Assembly (NCBI RefSeq): GCF_041361345.1 | Contig: NZ_JBGKAD010000001.1 | Span: 2,666,001-2,730,000 of the forward strand | From: Halobaculum sp. MBLA0147 | Lineage (GTDB): Archaea > Halobacteriota > Halobacteria > Halobacteriales > Haloferacaceae | Direction: 5' to 3' | Length of the DNA: 64,000 nucleotides | Shown here: positions 40,997 to 49,143 of the stretch, piece by piece | Layout: every line of letters begins with the position of its first letter | Position numbering within the stretch: position 1 is the stretch's first letter | Notes under the pieces: model-generated | Told to the model about the DNA's origin: nothing | Seen by the model: the letters and a program-made list of their open reading frames with translations, nothing else | The model's database searches: none | Program-made: the position numbers and the translations under genes

Positions 40997-41674
40997 ATGA
41001 GTCGAGACGAGCGGGTGGGCGAGGACCCCGAGCCAGCCGGCGACCCTGTCGCGGACGGGAGCGGCGTCACCGAGGGGGACGAGCGGGGCGGTAGCTCCAA
41101 GAGCGAGTCCCACTCCCGCGACGGGTCCACGGGCGGCGACGGGTCCGCGGGCGGCGACGGGTCCGCGGGCGGCGACGGGTCCGCGGGCGGCGACGGCTCC
41201 CCGGACGGCGACGACGGCGTGCCAGCCGCGGCAGAACTGCTGTCGCGTGCGGGGTTCGACTCCGACGGGAACGTCCTCACGCGGCGGCAGGCGGAGGTGT
41301 TGGCGCTGCGCGAGCGGGGGCTCCGACAGGCGGACATCGCCGAGCGACTGGGCACCTCGCGGGCGAACGTCTCCAGCGTCGAGGCGAGCGCCCGGGAGAA
41401 CGTCGAGAAGGCCCGCGAGACGGTCGCGTTCGCCGAGACCGTCGCCGCGCCCGTCCGCGTCGAGGTGCCGGCCGGGTCGGACCTGTACGACGTGCCGGAC
41501 CAGGTGTACGACGCCTGCGACGAGGCGGACCTGAAGGTGAGCTACTCCGCGCCGGACCTGATGAAACTCGTCAGCGACGCGGCGGGTGACGCCGTCGCCG
41601 GCCGGCGCGTCGACGCCGATCTCCTCGTGGGTGTCCGCTCGGACGGCTCCGTCCGCGTGCGTCGGGCCGACTGA
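40997..41674 (+). CDS. Tfx-family DNA-binding protein
   Basis: This 225-residue regulator has an acidic, Gly/Ser-rich N-terminus with GGDGSA repeats (about residues 42-66). A sigma-like helix-turn-helix follows with LTRRQAEVLALRERGLRQAD and AERLGTSRANVSSVEASARE (residues about 95-135), the Tfx hallmark. A C-terminal domain (140-225) contains LYDVPDQVYDACDEADLKVS. In methanogens, Tfx activates molybdate-linked genes; here the target is unknown. The ATG at 40997 has a GGAGG five bases before it. Confidence 0.87.
   Translation: MSRDERVGEDPEPAGDPVADGSGVTEGDERGGSSKSESHSRDGSTGGDGSAGGDGSAGGDGSAGGDGSPDGDDGVPAAAELLSRAGFDSDGNVLTRRQAEVLALRERGLRQADIAERLGTSRANVSSVEASARENVEKARETVAFAETVAAPVRVEVPAGSDLYDVPDQVYDACDEADLKVSYSAPDLMKLVSDAAGDAVAGRRVDADLLVGVRSDGSVRVRRAD
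41122..41200 (+). repeat. 18-base in-frame repeat in the Tfx gene
   Basis: About four near-identical copies encode GGDGSA, forming a flexible acidic Gly/Ser linker in front of the HTH domain. The period is a multiple of three. Confidence 0.8.
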
Positions 41675-41811
41675 GTCGCGCTCTCCGACCCCGGGTACCG
41701 GCGGTGTTGCAACCCGCTCGCCCTGCACCCGTCGGCGACGCGGTGACCCCCGCACGCGGTCTACCGCCACCCAAGCACCTTTTCGCCGTCGTGGCGAACG
41801 CCGGGTCACAG

Positions 41812-42594
41812 ATGGATCTGGGTCTCGACGGCGACACGGCACTGGTGACGGCGAGTTCGAGCGGTCTCGGGTTCGCGTCCGCGAAGGCGTTGACCCGCGA
41901 GGGGGCCGACGTGGTGATCTGTGGGCGGACCCCGGAGCGACTGGACGACGCCGCGGCGGAGCTGGCGGACACACCCGGCGCGGTGGAGACGGTGGCGGCG
42001 GACCTCACCGAACGCGGCGACGTGACGGCGCTCGTCGAGGCGACCGTCGAGGCGTTCGGCGGGATCGACCACGTCGTCACCTCCGCCGGCGGCGTCCCGC
42101 CGGGCTCGTTCGCGGACGCGGCGGACCGCGACTGGTACGGCGCATACGACACGCTCGTGATGAGCGTCGTCTGGACGCTCCGCGAGGCGCGACCGCACCT
42201 CGAAGCCAGCGAGAACGGGACGATCACGGCGATCACCTCGACGAGCGTGCAGGAACCCATCGAGAACCTGATCCTCTCGAACGTCGTCCGCCGCGGCGTG
42301 ATCGGGCTGGTGAAGAGCCTCGCCCGCGAGTGGGCACCGGACGTGCGCGCGAACGCGGTCCTCCCCGGCGCCCACGAGACCGCCCGGATCGAGGAGTTGA
42401 TCGAGGACGCCATCGACCGCGGGGAGTTCGACGACTACGACGCGGGGCTGGCCGACTGGGCCGACGGCGTGCCACTGGCGCGGATCGGCGACCCCGAACG
42501 GTTCGGCGAGGTGGTGGCGTTCCTCGCGAGTGACGCCGCCGGCTTCGTGAACGGCGCGACGCTCCCGGTGGACGGCGGGCGGTTGCGGAGTTGA
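41812..42594 (+). CDS. SDR-family oxidoreductase with non-canonical active site
   Basis: This 260-residue short-chain dehydrogenase fold has a dinucleotide loop ALVTASSSGLGFASAKAL (T-x3-GxG variant), the HVVTSAGG strand motif and a C-terminal GFVNGATLPVDGG. The usual catalytic Tyr-x3-Lys is replaced: where YxxSK is expected the sequence reads LILSN (in ENLILSNVVRRGV). The Ser of the triad (ITSTS) remains. Some SDR subgroups use this LSN form, so it may have a different mechanism or bind rather than reduce. The ATG at 41812 is preferred. Confidence 0.85.
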   Translation: MDLGLDGDTALVTASSSGLGFASAKALTREGADVVICGRTPERLDDAAAELADTPGAVETVAADLTERGDVTALVEATVEAFGGIDHVVTSAGGVPPGSFADAADRDWYGAYDTLVMSVVWTLREARPHLEASENGTITAITSTSVQEPIENLILSNVVRRGVIGLVKSLAREWAPDVRANAVLPGAHETARIEELIEDAIDRGEFDDYDAGLADWADGVPLARIGDPERFGEVVAFLASDAAGFVNGATLPVDGGRLRS

Positions 42595-42661
42595 TCCACT
42601 TCGGCGGCTCGGCGGGGTGGCTCGGCTACGGAGACAGAGACATCCCACAGTACACGGGTGT

Positions 42662-43798
42662 TCAGAACTCGTCCGACTCCCGCAACTCGGCCACCACCTC
42701 ACGCACTCGTTGACTCTCCGCCTTCGGCACCACCAACACGCGGTCGTCGTACGCGACCACACACAGGTCGTCGACGCCGACGAGGGAGACGTGCGTCTCG
42801 GCGTCGCCCGCGACGACGTTCCCGGTCGCGTCGACGGTCACCGCGTCGGCGTGGAGCGCGTTCCCGTCGTCGTCCCGCTCGCCGAGGCGTTCGAGCGCGT
42901 CCCACGAGCCGAGGTCGTCCCACGCGAAGTCGGCGGGGACGACCGCGGCGCGGTCCGTCCGCTCCATCACGGCGTAGTCGACACTCACCGGCTCGACAGC
43001 GTCGAACGCGGCCGCCGGCTCGCCGTCGGCGAGCGGGTCGAGCATCGGCGCCAGCGGCGTCCCCTCGGCGGCGGCGAACAGGGCCGTCGGTGTCCACGCG
43101 AAGATCCCCGCGTTCCAGCGGTAGCCGTCCGCGCGGAACTGCTCGGCCGTCTCCGCGTCCGGCTTCTCGTGGAACGCGACGAGGTCGTGGTACGCGCCTC
43201 GATCTGCGCCGGGTTCGACGTACCCGTACCCCGTCTCCGGGCGCGTCGGCTCGACGCCGAAAGTGACGAGCCGCTCCGTCTCGGCGGCGACAGACACCCC
43301 CGTCGCCAGCGTCCGCTCGAAGGCCGTCGCGTCCGGGACGTGGTGGTCCGCCGGGAGGATGGCGACCACGGGCTCGGGGCCGTGGGCGGGCACCGGCAAC
43401 TCCCCCGCGGCGGCCAACTCGCGGACGCGGTGGGTGGCGTACAGCATCGCCGGACCAGTGTCCTTCGGCTCCGGTTCCGTGAGCACCGTCGCCGTCGGCG
43501 CCCGCTCGCGCACGGCGTCGGCGAACCGCTCGCGCGTCGCGACGACCGTCGCGTCGGCGAAGCCGGTGCGGTCGAGTGTCCGCGCGAGCAGCGAGCGCTC
43601 GCCACCCAGCGGGAGGAACTGCTTCGGGCGATCCGAACGCGCTGCGGGGTACAAGCGTGTGCCAGTGCCGCCGGCCAACACGACGGCGACCACCGGTCGG
43701 TCGATCGCCGGCGGCGACTCGGCCGCTCCGCTGCCGCCACCGTCGATCACACCGTCACCGTCACCCGCACCCTCCTCGGCCTCACTCGAACGATCCAT
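42662..43798 (-). CDS. Mannose-1-phosphate guanylyltransferase
   Basis: This 378-residue nucleotidyltransferase makes GDP-mannose from mannose-1-phosphate and GTP for glycan synthesis. The NTP loop VVLAGGTGTRLYPAARSDRP is followed by KQFLPLGG (PKQFL signature). Further motifs are ILPADHHVPD and TFGVEPTRPETGYGYVEPG, then FHEKPDAETAEQF. The RNAGIFAW-type WNAGIFAWTP is conserved. The ATG at 43798 begins after a Gly/Asp-rich tail; the longer open frame to 43891 is unlikely. Possibly supplies the glycosyltransferase at 17.5 kb. Confidence 0.9.
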   Translation of the reverse strand: MDRSSEAEEGAGDGDGVIDGGGSGAAESPPAIDRPVVAVVLAGGTGTRLYPAARSDRPKQFLPLGGERSLLARTLDRTGFADATVVATRERFADAVRERAPTATVLTEPEPKDTGPAMLYATHRVRELAAAGELPVPAHGPEPVVAILPADHHVPDATAFERTLATGVSVAAETERLVTFGVEPTRPETGYGYVEPGADRGAYHDLVAFHEKPDAETAEQFRADGYRWNAGIFAWTPTALFAAAEGTPLAPMLDPLADGEPAAAFDAVEPVSVDYAVMERTDRAAVVPADFAWDDLGSWDALERLGERDDDGNALHADAVTVDATGNVVAGDAETHVSLVGVDDLCVVAYDDRVLVVPKAESQRVREVVAELRESDEF

Positions 43799-43881
43799 GC
43801 CCACACCCTGCGTGATCGGGAGAGAAAAGTGGCCGTGGTGTCGCGTCGCCCCGACGCCGTCGCCCGAGTGTAGTCGGTCGA

Positions 43882-43977
43882 GTGCCCTCACCAGAGACCC
43901 GTCACCCGGGTGCCCTCACCAGAGACCCGTCACCCGGGTGCCCTCACCAGAGACCCGTCACCCGGGTGCCCTCACCC
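43882..43977. repeat. 28-base tandem repeat, 3.4 copies
   Basis: Copies start at 43882, 43910 and 43938 with no mismatches between them, followed by a 12-base partial copy. The unit contains ACCAGAGACCCGTCACCCGG. It lies between the ManC-like gene and the end of the M23-like gene. The unit is not a CRISPR repeat because copies abut without spacers. Confidence 0.9.
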
Positions 43978-44967
43978 GAGCCGTCGTGGGTCGTCGACTC
44001 GCTCGACGGAGACGGACACCGTCTCGCCGATCTCGAAGGACGGCTCGCCGGCCGCCGGGCGCGAGACGACCTTGGGGCCGAAGCCGGCCTCCCGAGAGGC
44101 GAACAGCGACAGTCCGGTGACGCGCTTGCCGTCGACGGAGACTGCCACGTCGTCCCAGGTGACCGTCCGTCCGGTCGCCGTCCCCACGGGGGTCCCGAAC
44201 AGCGAGAGCGAGGCCTCGTCGCTCGCCGTCGGCGTTCTGTCGAGTCGCCCGCCGCCCGTGTAGTGTGGGAGTCCGCCGTCCAGTGGGACGCCCTCGTCGC
44301 TGGCGAGCGAGACGTACGTCCCGGGATCGGGGTGACTCGGCGCGTCGAGGACGGCGTACGTCTCTCCCGTGTCGACGACACGCGCGGTGCCGTTCCACGT
44401 CACGGGCGCGACGGGTACGTCGACGGCCAGCGGCAGCGACCCGCTGGCGCGGTAGAGGTTCGCCGTCGGGTCGCGGAACTCGACGTGGACGTGGTTGTCC
44501 ACCCACTGCCCGAAGAATCCCGAGCGGACCATCCCGCCGAGCGGGTCGCCGACGGCGACGTGGTCGCCAGCCGCCACGGCGGGGTCGACGTGGAGGACCC
44601 GCGCGACCACGTCGCCGGTGTCGATCAGTATCAGGTGGTCGTGGTCGACGGCGTACGACCGGTCCGGACACTGCACCGTCCGTGTGTCGAGCACCTCCCC
44701 GGCGACGGGGGCGGCGGCGACGTTCGTCTCCGGGTAGAGGTCGATCCCGTGGCCGCGGTCGTGGGCCGGGTACGGGGAGTTGTACACCGAGAACCGTCGA
44801 TAGCGCTCGACGACGGCTCGTAGGAGCGTCACCTGGACGACCTCGCCGCAGCTACCGTCGCCGTCTCCGCCGCGGGTGACGGACAGACTCGTGTCGGTGT
44901 CGCCGTCCGATCCACCTGTGCCCGCGTCGCTCCGACGCTCACCGGCTCGGTCCGCGTGGTCGGTCAC
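43972..44967 (-). CDS. M23 (LytM)-like fold protein
   Basis: This 331-residue protein has a region (residues 60-170) resembling M23 metallopeptidases: RGHGIDLYPETNVAAAPVAG (the H/D strand), HDHLILIDTGDVVARVLHVD and NHVHVEFRDP with the H-x-H pair. In a canonical enzyme the first His is four residues before the Asp; here it is three before (His73, Asp76), so activity is uncertain. The C-terminal 150 residues are beta-rich with no known domain. No signal peptide. Archaea have no peptidoglycan, so its substrate is unknown. GTG start. Confidence 0.75.
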   Translation of the reverse strand: MTDHADRAGERRSDAGTGGSDGDTDTSLSVTRGGDGDGSCGEVVQVTLLRAVVERYRRFSVYNSPYPAHDRGHGIDLYPETNVAAAPVAGEVLDTRTVQCPDRSYAVDHDHLILIDTGDVVARVLHVDPAVAAGDHVAVGDPLGGMVRSGFFGQWVDNHVHVEFRDPTANLYRASGSLPLAVDVPVAPVTWNGTARVVDTGETYAVLDAPSHPDPGTYVSLASDEGVPLDGGLPHYTGGGRLDRTPTASDEASLSLFGTPVGTATGRTVTWDDVAVSVDGKRVTGLSLFASREAGFGPKVVSRPAAGEPSFEIGETVSVSVERVDDPRRLG

Positions 44968-45019
44968 ACCACTCGTCGGGGTCGCAACGGCTTAGACGCC
45001 CCGGACCGGAACGGGCATC

Positions 45020-45724
45020 GTGACGACCGTTCGGGTGTACCGCGGCCGCCGAAGCACGCGCGAGGCGGACCGTGCGGCGACGCGGGCGATGGTCGACCGG
45101 GCCGGCGAGACGGGGGTGCCGGCGGTCCGCGTGTGGACGCCCGGCCGACAGCTCGCCTTCGGTCGCCGGGACACGCGCGCCGACGGCTACGAGGCGGCTC
45201 GCGACGCGGCGGCGGCCCACGCGTTCCCGCCGGTCGAGCGGTCCGTCGGCGGCCGTGCGGTGGCGTACGCCGAGACGACCCTCGCGTTCGCCCACGCCGT
45301 GCCGACGGACGGCGACCGGACCGGGTTGGACGACCGCTACGAGACGGCCGTCGACACCGTCGTCGACGCCCTCCGCGCCGTGGACGCCTCCGTGACGCGG
45401 GGGGAACCGGCCGACAGCTACTGTCCGGGTGACTACTCCGTCCGCGCCGTCGAGGGCGGGAAGGTGGCCGGCATCGCGCAGCGCGTCCGGAAGGGGGCCG
45501 CGCTCGTCGCCGGGAGCGTCACCGTCGCCGAGCGGGACGCGATCCGGGCGGTGCTCGCGGACGTGTACGACCACCTCGCCGTGGCGTTCGCGCCGGACTC
45601 GGTCGGGAGCGTCGCGGCCGCCGGCGGTCCCGCCGAGCCGCGTCCAGTGCGTCGGGCCCTGGAGTCGGCGCTCGTCGACGACCGCGAGCGGACGCTGCGG
45701 GACGTGACCGAACTGGCGGAGTAG
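45020..45724 (+). CDS. Lipoate-protein ligase family protein
   Basis: This 234-residue protein of the biotin/lipoate ligase (BPL/LplA) fold has the binding motif VERSVGGRAVAYAETTLAFA, then GDYSVRAVEGGKVAGIAQRV with the catalytic-like Lys (in GGK). The family attaches lipoate or octanoate to a Lys of a carrier protein such as GcvH. It is a single gene divergent from the M23-like gene with 52 bases between starts. The ATG at 45020 follows a short GC-rich leader. The C-terminus lacks the extra LplA domain, so a split system is possible. Confidence 0.87.
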   Translation: MTTVRVYRGRRSTREADRAATRAMVDRAGETGVPAVRVWTPGRQLAFGRRDTRADGYEAARDAAAAHAFPPVERSVGGRAVAYAETTLAFAHAVPTDGDRTGLDDRYETAVDTVVDALRAVDASVTRGEPADSYCPGDYSVRAVEGGKVAGIAQRVRKGAALVAGSVTVAERDAIRAVLADVYDHLAVAFAPDSVGSVAAAGGPAEPRPVRRALESALVDDRERTLRDVTELAE

Positions 45725-45840
45725 GCTCCCTGCCGACGGTACCCACGAGACTGCGAGCGCCGTGTAGCGACAGCGTCAGACCACGGCACGTGCGAAGTCG
45801 GCGGCAGAAGACCACGGACCGTGCGAGCCCGCCGACGGAG

Positions 45841-46374
45841 TCAGACCACGGACCGTGCGAGCCCGCCGATCAGTCCGGCGACGAGCGGGACGGCGACGCC
45901 GACGCCGAACACCTGTCGCATCGCGACGGCGGTCGCCACCACCGACGAGCCGCTCGCCGCGAGGACGGCGACGTGTGTGACGACGACCACGACGCCGAAC
46001 CCGACGCCGGCGGCGAGGCCGCGCCGTGGCGTCTCACGAGTGAGCGAGACGAGCGCCGCGCCGACGACGAGTCCGACCCAGTGGAGCGAGCCGAGCACGA
46101 CCCCGACGACGACTGCGAGAATCGCCGTCGCCATCCGCGTCCGCGGCTCGCCACGGAGCCGGTCGAGCGTGCTCGGGGCGCCGCCGGTCACGGCCGCCGT
46201 CTCGTCCGCGGCGACCGGGTCCGTCCCCGTCGCGTCTGTGTCCAGTGCGGCTTCCGCCTCCACCTCTCGTGCTGTCGTGTCCGCGTCCGACACACCGTCT
46301 GCGTCCGTCTCCCCGGCGGCCGGTGACGGCGCCGTCTCGGCGTCGTCGTCCGGGGACCACTCGTCGTCGCTCAC
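45841..46374 (-). CDS. Polytopic membrane protein, acidic N-terminus
   Basis: This 177-residue protein has an acidic, Ala/Asp/Thr-rich N-terminal half and three to four hydrophobic helices later (ATAILAVVVGVVLGSLHWVG; GFGVVVVVTHVAVLAA; VFGVGVAVPLVAGLIGGLA). The GTG start overlaps the penicillin-acylase stop by four bases (GTGA), so the two genes are coupled. I do not recognise the family. Possible role: holding or regulating the exported enzyme. The longer upstream frame to 46452 is not favoured. Confidence 0.7.
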   Translation of the reverse strand: MSDDEWSPDDDAETAPSPAAGETDADGVSDADTTAREVEAEAALDTDATGTDPVAADETAAVTGGAPSTLDRLRGEPRTRMATAILAVVVGVVLGSLHWVGLVVGAALVSLTRETPRRGLAAGVGFGVVVVVTHVAVLAASGSSVVATAVAMRQVFGVGVAVPLVAGLIGGLARSVV

Positions 46375-48956
46375 TGTGACCCCTCCTCGAAGGTGACCGC
46401 CACCGGGCCGCGGTGCTCGCGGTCCATCCGTTTGAACTCGCCGTCGGCCCACAGCTTCAGTTGGTCGTCGTAGTGCTCGGAGAACGGCACGCCGTCGTTA
46501 CCCCCCGGGAGCACACACTGCGAGGTGCGCTCGTCCATCGGACACACCTGTCGCCAACTGCTGCCGGCGTCCGCCTCGTCGTGGACGTTGAACAGTGTCG
46601 CCGCCGAGCCGTCCGTGGGGTACACCTCGTAGTTGAGTCCGCCACGGTCGAACGGGTGCGTGACGGTCGTCCGCTGGTAGTCGCCGTACGTCTCCCACCC
46701 TTCCGTCTCGCGCTCGGCGACCGTACGCGACAGCGCCTCCCGCACCGCGGCGTCGCGCCCCTCGGGGAACCACTCGGCGTCCGGCGGCAACCCCGCCAAC
46801 ACCCAGTCGTTCGGGAGGTACTCGGACGGGTCCCGCCGATCGTCGAGTCGCTCCGCCAGAACCGGACGGACGGCCACGTCGCGGTAGTGTGCCCGGAAGC
46901 GGACGAACAGCAGCGCGCCGACGGAGTCGCGGGTCACACGGCCGTCCCACGAGAGGATCTCGTCGGCGGCGCTCGCGACCTCGCCGGAGAGCCCCTCGCG
47001 TGCCGCGGCGATCACCGGACGGAGTCTGTCGTACCGTCGCGACCGCACGTCCCGTTGGATCGACCGGAGGTCTGCGGGCGTGACCGAGTCGCCGTCCTCG
47101 CGCGCTCGGTCGACGACGGCGTCGAGGCGTCGCCAGAGTTGCTGTCCACGGAACGGCTCGCCGTACGCCTCGGCGAAGTAGTGTGGGTACGCCTCGTCGT
47201 CGACGATCCGCTGGTTCGCCGTCCCGACGTACGCCGGGTTCCGGACGTGTGGCATCTCCTCGTAGGGGATCACCGCACCGGCAGGTGCGAGTTCGCCGTC
47301 GGCGGTGTCGCCGCCCGTCCCGTCGCCGCCGGTCGTCTCCGGGTCGCCGTTCCACGTCGACTCGCCGTACGGCGTGTAGCCGCGCCACTCCCCCTCGCGA
47401 GCGGAGCCGTCGAACACGCGGTCGCCTCGCACCGGCTCGCCGTCCGTGTACCGGATCGGGACGCGACCCGTGACGCGGTAGAGTACGTTCCCGTCGCGGT
47501 CGGCGTACACGCAGTTCTGTGTGGGCTCGTCGAACCGCCGGAGGGCGGTCTCCACGTCGTCGATCCCTGTCGAGCGGTTGAGGTCCCGCACCGCGAGTGT
47601 CGTGTCCGTGGCCGTGAGCCCGGTCCACGCGAGCCCGACGGGAGCGCGGAGTTCGTCTCCGTCCGACTCGCGGTCGAGCACCGCGCCGTGGACGGACTTC
47701 CGCACCGTCACCGTCCGGTCTTCGCCGTCCGCGACTTCGATGGTCGTCTCCTCGGTGTCGAACGCGCGCCACTCGTCGCCGTAGCGGTACTCCGTGCCGT
47801 CGGCGCGCGTCTCGTAGGTGTAGAAGTCGATCACGTCCGCGCCGGCGTTGGTGAACCCCCACGTGCCGTGGTCGTTCTCGCCGATGACGACCGGCGGCAC
47901 GCCGGGGAACGAGACACCACGCACCCGGTAGTCGGGCGCGTCGAGCACCTGCTCGTACCACACCGGCGGCGCCTGCAGCGTCAGGTGTGGGTCGTTCGCC
48001 ACGATCGGCGCGCCGGTGTCGGTGAACTCGCCGGACACGGCCCACGAGTTCGACCCGATCCACGGCGGCGGCTCGACCGCCGACAGCCACCGTTCCGTCT
48101 CGGGGTCGAGTGCCGGCGAGCGCGCGCCGGCAGACCGGTCGGCGTCGTCCGGGCGCGTGTCGGTCGATCCACCCGAGCCGACGGCGCCGCGAGCGGTCGG
48201 GTCCGACACCGACGCCGCCCCGTCGCCGTCGACGCGTGGCGAGAACCCAGTCGTCGCGCCCTCGTGGCCGAGGATCGCGTCGTCGTGGTCGAGTCTGGCC
48301 GGGAGCAACTGGCGGGCGGCGTCCGCGCCGAGTTCCCCCGCCAGCGTCGCGCGGCGGAGGGTACGGAAACTCCCCGTGAGCCCCCAGGCGATCTGTTTCT
48401 CCGCGAGCATCACGTCCGTCGGCCGCCACGGGTCCGGTTCGAACTCGAGCAGTTGGAACTCCACCGGGAGCGGGTGGTCCCCGCGAGCGCGGTTCACCCC
48501 GTCGCAGTACGCCTCGACGAGCGGGCCGGCCTCCGTGTCGGCGATCCGATCCCAGGTGGCGGCCGCCGCCCCGGCGAAGTCGACCTGCGTGTAGAAGCGG
48601 TCGGAGTCCAGCGTCGCCTCGCCGACCACCGCCGACAGTTCCCCGCGCATCTGCCGTCGCTGGAGGTCCATCTGGAACAACCGGTCGCGGCCGTGTGCGT
48701 AGCCGACGGCGAAGTACGTCGCCGCCTCCGACTCGCCGGAGACGCGAGCGACGCCGTAGTCGTCGTACCGCAGCTCCGCGGTGCCGTACGGCGATGTGAC
48801 GGTCCCGGGCGTGTCTCGGTCGGCGGCGTCCCACACGCCGCCCGACAGCGGCGCGAACCGATCGAGGTACCCCCGGACGGGGCCGAGGAACCCGCCGGCC
48901 GTCGCGCCGGCGGCGACCGCGGCGACCAGCCCGCGCCGGGTGATATCAGTGTCCAT
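46371..48956 (-). CDS. Penicillin acylase family protein, Tat-exported
   Basis: This 861-residue Ntn-hydrolase precursor begins with a Tat signal (DITRRGLVAAVAAGATAGG), so it is exported folded, via TatA. The alpha part (residues 30-290) precedes the autoprocessing site at about residue 300 in WIGSNSWAVSGEF, where the Ser becomes the N-terminal nucleophile. VANDPHLTLQAPPVWYE and ETPTQNCVYADRDGN-type motifs follow. Family members cleave amide bonds of penicillins, acyl-homoserine lactones or acyl peptides; here the substrate is unknown. It is the first gene of an operon with a membrane protein. Confidence 0.9.
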   Translation of the reverse strand: MDTDITRRGLVAAVAAGATAGGFLGPVRGYLDRFAPLSGGVWDAADRDTPGTVTSPYGTAELRYDDYGVARVSGESEAATYFAVGYAHGRDRLFQMDLQRRQMRGELSAVVGEATLDSDRFYTQVDFAGAAAATWDRIADTEAGPLVEAYCDGVNRARGDHPLPVEFQLLEFEPDPWRPTDVMLAEKQIAWGLTGSFRTLRRATLAGELGADAARQLLPARLDHDDAILGHEGATTGFSPRVDGDGAASVSDPTARGAVGSGGSTDTRPDDADRSAGARSPALDPETERWLSAVEPPPWIGSNSWAVSGEFTDTGAPIVANDPHLTLQAPPVWYEQVLDAPDYRVRGVSFPGVPPVVIGENDHGTWGFTNAGADVIDFYTYETRADGTEYRYGDEWRAFDTEETTIEVADGEDRTVTVRKSVHGAVLDRESDGDELRAPVGLAWTGLTATDTTLAVRDLNRSTGIDDVETALRRFDEPTQNCVYADRDGNVLYRVTGRVPIRYTDGEPVRGDRVFDGSAREGEWRGYTPYGESTWNGDPETTGGDGTGGDTADGELAPAGAVIPYEEMPHVRNPAYVGTANQRIVDDEAYPHYFAEAYGEPFRGQQLWRRLDAVVDRAREDGDSVTPADLRSIQRDVRSRRYDRLRPVIAAAREGLSGEVASAADEILSWDGRVTRDSVGALLFVRFRAHYRDVAVRPVLAERLDDRRDPSEYLPNDWVLAGLPPDAEWFPEGRDAAVREALSRTVAERETEGWETYGDYQRTTVTHPFDRGGLNYEVYPTDGSAATLFNVHDEADAGSSWRQVCPMDERTSQCVLPGGNDGVPFSEHYDDQLKLWADGEFKRMDREHRGPVAVTFEEGSQ

Positions 48957-49143
48957 ACCACGCGTGGTGTGCTGCCGGGGCTTAAATCCAGAGACACACC
49001 GCCCCACGGCACCGGGGTTGGAACTCGGCCGCGAGTGAGTCGTCTCTCGGCGTCTCTCCGCGGTCGAGTCGTCTCTCGGCGTCCGTCGAGGCAGGGTCAC
49101 CACCCCGTCATTGAAGACGCCGTACCGCCACGAGACGACCAAG

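Noticed and set aside
43882-43977. Possible CRISPR array
   Set aside because: The 28-base copies abut directly, without spacers, and no cas gene is near.
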